Notes under the pieces: model-generated
Seen by the model: the letters and a program-made list of their open reading frames with translations, nothing else
Told to the model about the DNA's origin: nothing
The model's database searches: none
Assembly: GCA_029204225.1 (NCBI GenBank)
Contig: CM055097.1
Span: forward strand, 43,926,942 to 43,990,941
Reading direction: 5' to 3'
DNA: 64,000 nucleotides
Origin: Diphasiastrum complanatum
Taxonomy: Eukaryota > Streptophyta > Lycopodiopsida > Lycopodiales > Lycopodiaceae
Part shown: piece by piece, positions 56,311 through 64,000 of the stretch
Layout of the letters: every line of letters starts with the position of its first letter
How positions within the stretch are numbered: the first letter of the stretch is position 1
Made by a program: the position numbers and the translations under genes

Positions 56311-59172
56311 ATGTCTTCCACAGATACATCCCAATCGTCTCGTTATACTCTCCATCGTTATGTCCCATCTGCAATGGATATCATGATACTTCCTAGCACA
56401 AGCATGGTCACTCAGTGGATGAACCTTGCAGCGCCTCTGCTTACTGCAATGGGTATTCATGAGAGAGCCTTTTCAGGGAGAATTAATATGGATTTTATCA
56501 CTCTTGCCTTCGGTACGTGGAAGGAGGAGAAATCCAAGTTTTACATCACCTTCCAGGGAGCCACACACAAGGTGCGCGTGATTGAGGCCGCCCTTGCTGC
56601 CATAGGCATAGTCTCTAGTACCCAAGCCTCACCAAACCATAAGCAGACCAAACAGGCTATTAAGCCTTACATTGACCTTACAAATGATTTGCATTGGACC
56701 AATGACGGCTACCTCCTAGATGCCATTACTTCACAGATCTTACATAGGATAGTTGAGTTATATGTCATGCTAGCAAAGGCCCCTCTCGAACCATATAATT
56801 GGTTCAAGACTATTTCTGGTGATCTCAAACGAGCCATTAAGAGCAATACCAAGTAGCAGTTTGTTGCTGGCTCCTTGTTATCTCTCCTAGCGGCCTCACA
56901 CCTTGAAAACAAAATCCATGGATTTTGCCTAGATTATGTGCTTTTGGTTTATGAAGAAGCACCGGCTGAGTCATCTCACCAGGCCTCCAGTTCACATAGT
57001 TGACGTAGTCCACATAGCGAGATTGTTATTCCTGACTCGCCTTCCGCATCACGACGTCGTACTAGGCATACATCGTCAATTGCATTTCCACCCCCTGTTG
57101 CTACTCGCACTGAACTTCCTATTTCCCCTGCCTCTGATGCTTTTCTCGCCTCTGCTTCCACTCAAGGACAGTTTGTGACCATTGGGACTACCACTCCCAT
57201 CACAGCTTCCCAGGCTGCCTCACCCCTACACACAAAAGTTGTTTCTCCAAACACATAGTATTTCATGGATATGTTCGATGATTTTGACTCCCTTGGGGCT
57301 TTTGAAGTTTTTGAAATGCCCCAAAGCCCTGCATCCTTTGAACTCTAATCCCCTGGAAGAGGATTCGAACAATTCCATGATACTACTGCTGGTGTTGAGG
57401 ATTCATGCCATCTATCCTAGAAACCTCAAGTTGACGCTGCACCAGCCACACTGCGGGTCGAGCAAGCTATGAAATCACCAAAGCAGTTCGACGCCACAGT
57501 GCTTGAGGGCTATGAAGAGGAGGATCTCTTTGAAGAAGAAGAATTATCGACACCTATTCCACACCAACCAAGGACAGTACCATCGGGTCCTACTGCTACG
57601 ACCTCTACAACAGTAGATGTTGGTGATGCTCTCGGTTTGGTCTCAAGCCTTGCACAAGTGATCCAGTTTATGCTTGATAAGGAAAAAGAACTGGAGCATA
57701 GAATCTCAGATATGGGATTAGAAAATACTCTCATCAGCCAGAAGATTATCCAGTTGGACAGAGAATTGAAGATCGCCAAGCAGCATGAAAAAAAATCTGA
57801 AGTTGAGAAGAAGACGACACAACAACAGGCTGATTGCCTCAAAGAATACGTCAGCTCACTATAGAATGCCCTAACAATCGCACAAGATCAAGTGGACAAG
57901 GCCGTGCAGGATGCAAAGCAACAAGTGCAGCTGCTACAAGGTCAACTGCAGATGGCAGATCAAGATTGCACACGTCTCCAAGGTGAATTGGATGCGACCA
58001 CCCTTGAGCGTGATGCGTATCTCCAAACACAAATACCAAATTATCCAGTAACTCCGATAGAGATCGCGTATTTGCTCAAAAAAGTTGAGACCTACAAAGT
58101 GATGCTTCATGAATTCCAAGGCCACTTTGACAGATTCAAAGGAGCAGCTTCAACTGAGTCGACAAAGGCTAAAGCAACCATCAGTGCCTATGAAAAAGCT
58201 GTCGCTCAAGTGTTGGAAGCTGGACCCCAAATCCCCCGTGCCGATCATGCTGCAATTCTCCCCTACGCACCAAGATGAAGTCCCAATGGATATAGGGCTG
58301 GATTCGGGCATGGACCAAGGTGGAGCTCCAGATATTGAAGCACAATAGCCAGTTCCATAGTCAATGCAACAGGGTCCATCTTCATCAAGGACCACACCAT
58401 TATTCAGAAGGCCAATCAGCGTCGAGGACCAGATTCAGAGCTTTTTAGCGCAACATCCTCATGAGTCCTCGCGTGGTGGTTGGGTCCTTAAGTTTAAGAC
58501 CTCTGAGATAGAGGCCGACAAAGAATTGGATAAAATACCCACATTGGGAGAGCAGCCGGCTTGGAGAGTTACCAATTTTGATAAAACTCTAGAATCTATT
58601 AGCAGTTATGTGGCCATCCCTCGCCAATTGCGGGTAGATCCATATTATGTACCAATGCCGTGAGGAAATAGGTGGAAGGATTTGGGATTGGCCATGGACC
58701 AAATTACGATCCATACGTCAAATTGGCCAATCATCCATCAACCTTTCAGTTGGACAATATTAGTGGATTTCCACTTGGCCTTACAAGCGTACCAACGGGA
58801 GTATATACACTCTCCTCATCCGACAGTGAGACAATCGGTGATTTTTGCGAAAGACTTGACTCTATTGGCATCAGTGGCAAAGAGATGGGATGATCGTCTT
58901 CCTCGTTTGGCATTCGATCCAAATAAGCCAATGGCCTCAGAGAATATCAAGGATCAACTGTCGGTTGCTCGACTATATTTTCGTGCAGCAATGATGAGAG
59001 GCTCCTGGGAATCTTGCTTCACGTCCTGGACAACTTCAAAGTGGATCGTTGGAGCTCATCGTTGTTTTCTGTCGCATAATTTGGATTTTAGCACTGCTCG
59101 ATTCAATTTTATGGAGAAGGTGCAGTATCATTTAATAAAGATTTGCCGCAAAGCCAATAAAAGTCCCCAGTA
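56311..59172 (+). pseudogene. Long extra ORF downstream of integrase, copy 2 (full length)
   Basis: From ATG 56311 (SSTDTSQSSRYTLHRYVPSA) to the stop at 59171-59173, about 954 codons in one frame except for a single shift near 58230 in a C-run. In-frame stops lie at 56854, 57001, 57256, 57346, 57418, 57862, 58346, 58358 and near 58661. Compared with copy 1 it lacks about 25 codons at 56733. Parts: N-terminal domain (56311-56950, with WKEEKSKFYITFQGATHKVR and APLEPYNWFKTISGDLKRAI); Ser/Pro/Thr-rich linker (56960-57330); acidic EEEDLFEEEEL (57517-57550); coiled coil (57640-58215, with SLAQVIQFMLDKEKELEHRI); Pro/Gln linker; C-terminal domain (58400-59170, with RGGWVLKFKTSEIEADKELD and QLSVARLYFRAAMMRGSWES). 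No membrane segment or signal peptide. The function is unknown; it occupies the place of the env-like frame of Athila elements. Confidence 0.78.
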
Positions 59173-59671
59173 ACTGCATCTCGTAGGTGTCGTGGGACCG
59201 CCACTAGTTCTGGTGGGGGATACTTTTGGAGAGTTTGCGTATCCCAAGACAACCCTAATCCTAAAAATAAGTGAGAGGGATTTGGCACCTTGTGTGTGTA
59301 AGTCCAACCCAATGATCACATAGTGATTTGATTAATTAGAAAGTCAATAAAAGGACTTTAGGCCTTTTTGCGAGACTTTTAATGTCACAGGGCCTAAATG
59401 TCAAGTTAGTGAATAAAGTTGGGTTTCCCTCCAATTTGGATGGTTCTCACTCTTTTTTAAATTTGAATAGTTAGGGAGGCAGACATGGACCAATAGGATT
59501 CAGAGGCCAGGGTCCTCCTCTCTACTATAAAAAGGGACCAAATCAAGTTCCTACACATGCTCATTTCTTCATTTTAATAAAGCAGATTGGTTCTCTTGTG
59601 AAATGGATTGATGAATGTCCGTGCTCTCTATCACTTTTCCTCCATCTCTCATGCTTTATTTGTGTTTTGCT
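59173..59671 (+). other. 3' flank of gypsy copy 2, LTR-like
   Basis: No coding frame. A TATA-box-like TATAAAAAG (59526-59534) is followed by CATTTTAATAAAGCAG (about 59570-59585), which includes a possible AATAAA signal. A GT-rich purine stretch (GGTGGGGGATAC, about 59211) sits before it. This arrangement suggests a 3' LTR, but no second copy exists in the window. Confidence 0.45.
59526..59534 (+). promoter_or_regulatory. TATA-box-like sequence in the LTR-like flank
   Basis: TATAAAAAG in the context CTACTATAAAAAGGGACC, a good plant TATA match. Confidence 0.5.
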
Positions 59672-59965
59672 AATTGTTGGATCTGGTTGTTATTGGGATT
59701 GCATGTTATTATACTTTTTATGAGAGAGAAAGGGAGAGAGAGAAAGAGTAAGCTATCTTCATTGTGGATCTAGTGTTAATGGATGTAGTGTTAATGCTTA
59801 GGGTTAATGGATGTTAGAGTTAGATGTGAATATTTCATTCATGCTGAAATCTGAGCTATACTATCACTCTCATGGGAACAAATCTATGCGTGACAACTAA
59901 CTTCATCTCTTTGATGCTAGATTGATTAGATCTTGGATTGAGTTTAGGCAAGGAAAGAAACTCAC
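59672..59965 (+). repeat. Dispersed repeat, copy C (longest)
   Basis: Runs from TTTGCTAATTGTTGGATC to GGCAAGGAAAGAAACTCACT. It matches 42483-42766 throughout and 35705-35870 in its right half. Includes a GAGAGAGAAAGGGAGAG tract and GTTAATGGATGTAG words repeated within it. Confidence 0.85.
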
Positions 59966-59967
59966 TA

Positions 59968-60403
59968 CAAATGCCCTCAATTGAGAAATCATTATCCATT
60001 AGTACCCAGACCCATGTATCGAGCGTACCGCCCCTACCCTCCACAACAACCCATGCCACGACTAGGGGTGTACCAACCATGACCAACTGCACCAAATCAT
60101 TGCCAACCACGTCAACAATTTGTTGTTAACCAACCCGCTCCACAACCAATTGTGCACTTCATTGATCCCAACACCATTGATCCAGCCACTTATTACGTGG
60201 ACGATACTGCTCAACTAGCATACTCCTCTGAGCAAGTTGTATTTTATCTATATGATCCTAATGCTCAAGCAGTTGACTCCAATGCCCAAACCTATGATCC
60301 TAACCAAGCTGTGTTTGCCACGCATAAACTTCCAGCAATACGAGGGTGTTTTATCTGCATAGGTAAACATCCCAGTATTTGTTGCCCAGATAAACATGGC
60401 TGA
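59968..60403 (+). pseudogene. Gypsy Gag C-terminal fragment with zinc knuckle
   Basis: After Pro/Gln-rich sequence broken by stops, 60130-60403 reads PQPIVHFIDPNTIDPATYYV, a Tyr-Asp-Pro-Asn-Ala-Gln-rich repeat-like section, and the zinc knuckle CFICIGKHPSIC (about 60352-60388), again with the short C-X2-C-X3-H-X4-C spacing seen in the gypsy gag at 30873-30911. It is probably the Gag end of a related element. No pol follows. Confidence 0.6.
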
Positions 60404-60568
60404 CTTTCGCAACACACACTACAACATTATGGAGGATTTTTGACCTTTTTTTTTTTTGTGAAAAAAGATCACAAACCATGAAGTATGCCTTGAAATCAGA
60501 TCCTTGATAATTGTCTGGGTAATCAAGGCTTCTTCATATCATTTCCGCTTTGTTTATAGCACGGACCA

Positions 60569-60600
60569 AGGGATATACCGAGGTCCCTCGGTATATCCCT
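60569..60600. repeat. Perfect 15-bp inverted repeat, 2-bp loop
   Basis: AGGGATATACCGAGG, then TC, then its exact complement CCTCGGTATATCCCT. Confidence 0.95.
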
Positions 60601-60633
60601 CTAAATAGGTTGTTGGTGGCATGTCTCTTCTGA

Positions 60634-60665
60634 GGATATACCAAGGGACACCCCTTGGTATATCC
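60634..60665. repeat. Perfect 14-bp inverted repeat, 4-bp loop
   Basis: GGATATACCAAGGG, ACAC, CCCTTGGTATATCC. It shares the GGATATACC.AGG core with the inverted repeat 34 bp to its left. Confidence 0.95.
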
Positions 60666-61394
60666 CTTAAAAAATGACACCCTATTCAGAGAATTATTTC
60701 GAGAGTTAGAAAATTTTTAAAAAAATTAGGACAGAATGGAGCCTGTTCCATCCTGCCCTAATGTGAAAAATGCAAAAATTATGCTTGGTCAAGGCCAAAT
60801 CTCTATATATAGGATGATTACACATGTGTGGAGCCTGTTCCCATGTGTGAAATAAATGTACTTGTCATGTACCATAATCATATAAGCTGTATATTTGTTT
60901 TAATTCAAGTTCTAGTGGCTAAAAAGGCCAAAATCTAGTTTTCTAGTCATATGACACATAGCATCAATCTATTGATTGCATGAGCCACATCATTAAAATA
61001 GGTGTCACATCCCATGTGTAGAGGACTGCTCACACGTGTGGAAAAGGCTGAAGTAGACGAGTTTGACTTCTAGAAGATTTCTTAGTAGTTCTCCATATAG
61101 TAGGAAAATGGACCAAAAGTGTTCAAAATAAAAAGTTTGATCCAAGTGTCAATTTTGCATGATGATTCATCATATGAAAAAGCATCCTCACACGTGTGAG
61201 ATCTGATGCATGATCAGTGCCACACGAGCTCCAAGAAATGTATATATAGAGGCATATTTGGCCATAATCAATATGAAACACCAATCTTGGTTTTGGAGGC
61301 AATTTCTTGTTAATCTCTCCATTTGTCTTCATTTGTTTTGGATCTTAGATTCAGCCCAATAGCATTGAAATCACCTACAACTGTAATGCCTAAA
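60666..61394 (+). other. Non-coding; promoter-like CACGTG words and TATA boxes upstream of copia gag
   Basis: No coding frame is supported. CTATATATAGG (about 60802) and GTATATATAGAGG (about 61240) are TATA-like. Words ACACATGTGT, CACACGTGTG and the palindrome CTCACACGTGTGAG (61187-61200) recur. It resembles plant copia LTR or leader sequence and lies just upstream of the gag frame, but no LTR ends or PBS could be placed. Confidence 0.4.
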
Positions 61395-64000
61395 CAGTAT
61401 AGGGCAAAGGTTTATTCCCCTGGGTGGATGGCACAGAAGAGATGCCTACGACATCAGACAAGGAGCTACACGAGTGGAGAGAGAAGAATGACAAGGCAGT
61501 AGCCTTGCTATCTTCATCCATCAAAGATAGTCTCACACTTGACCTGGAAACACTCTCCAAAGCTAAGAAGATGTGGGATGCACTGATCACAAGATTTCAA
61601 ACGAAATCAAGAAGTCAAATCATGATGCTGGAAGACACAAATCTACAGTGGGATGGAAAAGACCTCACTTCTTTCGTAAGAAAGATGAAGGATCTATTTC
61701 TATCACTAAACAAATCTGGAGCAAAGAATGCAGTGTCAGTTGAGAAGCAGCTCACTTACCTGTTAAGAGCCTTACCCAGATCATTCCAGACAATAAGAAC
61801 CTTGCTCGTGAAAGATTCTACCATGAACCTCGAAAAGGCAATTGTCGAGATTCGAGAGGAAGTCGAGGCCAGAGAACATCTTGATCACAAGGATGGTTCT
61901 GACCAGGCCCTCTACGGCAACAAAGAAAAATCCAAGAAACAATTCAAGCCTAAGAGGGAATCGAATCAGAGGCAAGATCATGATCAGCAAGCATAGGGGA
62001 CCAGCAAAGACAACTTGAAGAGCAAAGAGAGGTCGAAGCAGCAAGGTGGAGAAAAGAAGACTTGCGTGAGATGTAGAAGAGATGGACATACAGTCAATAC
62101 ATGCTTGCTCAATCCCAAGATTGAGTGTATCTACTGCCACAAGAAAGGTCATGCAACCGCGGATTGCCGCCAGAACCCGAGAAACAAATCAATGCAGAAC
62201 AGACAGGAAAACAGCAACAGTTTATCCTATGTCAAGGAGTCTGAGAGCTCAAAAATGGGCGAAGAAAGATCGAACAGAAACTGTTCAACTGCCTACATCT
62301 GTGAAGACGTGTGTGCAGCATCAACATCTGACACACATGAGGTGATCCTAGACTCAGGAGCCACCTCACACTTCATGACATCAAGACGAATAATGTCTGA
62401 TTTTAGAAGTGCAGATCTTTCAAGATTCATAGTTCTTGGAGATGGATCTAAACATCAGGTGAACGGTATTTGTTCACTGTGGCTCAACACCAATGGCAGA
62501 GACAGACGACTCAAACACGTTCTGTTTGTGCCTACACTACAGCAAGACTTGCTTTATGTGGCAAGAATAGCTGATGCAGGGATGCGTGTGACGTTTTCTG
62601 ACGAAGCATGCAATGTGGGTGACGCTAGTACCAGTACTCTGATAGCTCAAGACAGAAGGAAAGGGAATCTATATCATCTGAAGGTACACCTACTTGTAGA
62701 TCAGGTGCATCAGACTCATGATGATACGCCAGACACTCCTGTGGCACAGGAGACTATGCCACATGAACTCAACGGCACTTTATCAAGCAAGCCATCATGG
62801 AGCGATAACAGGGGTCAACATCTCGAATGCAACCAATTCGACCACTTGTGATGCATGTTTGAAGGGTAAGATCTCGCGCACTCCATTCGTTAAAGACACT
62901 TACAAAACGACCAAGATTCTGGAGTTAGTGCATCTGACATCTGTGGGCCTTTCAATGTGATCTCAGTAGGAGGTTCAAAATATTATGTAACCTCCATTGA
63001 TGATTATAGTAAATTTGCTAGAGTGTACTTTATTTAGAATAAATCTGAAACACTTGATAAATTCACAGAATATATGAATTGGACTGAAAGATGTACAAGA
63101 AACAAAGTGAAGCAGATCAAAATGGATCGAGGTGGCGAATACATCTCGAATCGCTTCATTGACTACTGTAATGATCGTGGCATCATCCACAGAAGAAATA
63201 CAGCCTAAACACCGCAACACAATGGTGTTGCAGAATGAAAGAATAGGACCCTGATGGAAGTTGCCAGATGCATGATGGCCTACTCGAAGGCTCCAAGGGT
63301 ACTATGGGCTGAAGCAGTAGCTACAGTCGCATACATCTAGAACAAACATGAAAGTCTAGTCTCCCTCACACAACACCACACGAGTTATGGTAGGATAGAA
63401 AGCCCAACCTGTCTCACGTCAGAATCTTTGGCTGTGCAGCTTATGCACACATTCCTGATAAGTTTCAAAAGAAGCTTGATGAGAAAGCCGAGCAGGAATT
63501 TCTGGTAGGTTATGACAACAATTTGTCATACTACAGAGTCTACATGCCAGACACGAACATTGTGAAAACAGTGAGAGATGTCAGATTTGATGAGAGCAGG
63601 GCAATGGCCAATGACGATCCTGTCAGCTACGAAGTTCTGGAGAGACAGTACTATGACCTACCGCCAGTGATAGAGGGAGCGGAGGACGAACACGAAAATG
63701 AAAATTTTTGAGTCGTTTTCCATTCGAGTGACGAATCAGAAGATGAAAGATTCGAGAGGCAGCCTACTGCTACAGTTTTTGTAAACCAAGATGGTTCCGA
63801 ACCTAGCAGAACAGACAAAGGCAAAGGCATTGATGTCCCAGGAGGATCTCCTAGAAGGTTGACAAGACCACAAAGAGCGCTAGTAAGATACGTGTCGGGT
63901 AGCTCCGCTTCTACATCAGAAGAGTTCTGTGGATTCAGTGGTTAACCACAGACTTTCGAGGAAGCGATTGAATGTCTAGAGAAGGACAAATGGATCCAAG
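61395..64000 (+). pseudogene. Copia Gag, protease, integrase remnant running off the right edge
   Basis: Gag lacks its start and reads ALLSSSIKDSLTLDLETLSK, KMWDALITRFQTKSRSQIMM and KMKDLFLSLNKSGAKN. After TAG 61994-61996 the same frame continues to two zinc knuckles, CVRCRRDGHTVNTC (about 62060) and CIYCHKKGHATADC (about 62130), where most copia Gags have one. Protease follows (VILDSGATSHFMTS, about 62345) with HVLFVPTLQQDLLYVARIAD. A frameshift near 62730 leads to pre-integrase LLWHRRLCHMNSTALYQ and integrase (CDACLKGK, SIDDYSKFARVYF, MDRGGEY and PQHNGVAE), with stops at positions expected to be CAG, CGA or CAA. The last bases reach the RT entry block TFEEAIECLEKDKWIQ. It is non-functional as read. 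Confidence 0.92.

Larger units (their letters stand above)
53111..59172 (+). mobile_element. Athila/Tat-type gypsy element, copy 2 (5' truncated)
   Basis: It begins abruptly after the minus-strand copia LTR and carries the pre-RT region, RT, RNase H, a fragment of the integrase C-terminus, the spacer with ACCTTCGC words and the complete-length downstream frame. Gag and most of integrase are missing, the reverse of copy 1. The region 55190-59172 aligns with 31800-35713. Confidence 0.82.

Noticed and set aside
56311-59172. Envelope glycoprotein gene
   Set aside because: The position fits an env-like frame, but I see no signal peptide, membrane anchor or cleavage site, while a coiled coil and acidic patch are present.

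Overview
This is nuclear DNA of a land plant, most likely a flowering plant. It has one spliced GT-AG gene, plant Ty1/copia and Ty3/gypsy retrotransposons, a Helitron remnant, a tRNA-derived SINE and many microsatellites. I cannot name the species. Apart from the one gene, almost everything recognisable is transposon-derived, and most of it is decayed.

Layout. 1-3.02 kb: minus-strand copia remnant (leader, primer-binding site, LTR, RNase H, RT). 3.02-9.16 kb: two plus-strand gypsy pol remnants, the first a chromovirus with a chromodomain, and an LTR. 11.47-16.44 kb: the only clear host gene, a five-exon PMT15-18-type pectin/homogalacturonan methyltransferase on the minus strand, with a SINE in its third intron. 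16.4-22.2 kb: no recognisable gene; a 138-bp repeat pair and a minus-strand PBS-like site. 22.2-26.66 kb: non-coding LTR element with two 915-bp LTRs. 26.7-29.5 kb: unrecognised apart from short repeats.

29.56-35.71 kb and 53.11-59.17 kb hold two related, differently deleted copies of one gypsy element of the Athila/Tat type. Each carries, downstream of integrase, a very long extra reading frame of about 950-980 codons: an N-terminal domain, a Ser/Pro/Thr-rich linker, an acidic patch, a coiled coil and a C-terminal domain. Stops in one copy fall on sense codons in the other, so the frame was intact in the ancestor. This is the best candidate for an under-described system here. Upstream of gag lies a phased array of GAANNTTC sites like a heat-shock element.

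35.7-42.5 kb is a minus-strand Helitron zone: the N-terminal Rep region fused to the end of the helicase, with same-strand fragments of host genes (transportin-1, SAM50-type OMP85, and one unidentified), microsatellites and degenerate telomere-like repeats. 42.8-53.1 kb is a nest of copia elements. One copia gag/protease remnant is split by a 5.1-kb non-autonomous copia with a perfect CTTTA target-site duplication, followed by two copia pieces in inverted arrangement. 59.2-61.4 kb holds an LTR-like flank, a dispersed repeat, a gag fragment and two strong palindromes. 61.4 kb to the right edge is a copia gag-protease-integrase remnant running out of the window.

Nonsense codons in the remnants are mainly CAG to TAG and CGA to TGA, the pattern expected from deamination of methylated cytosine in silenced plant transposons.
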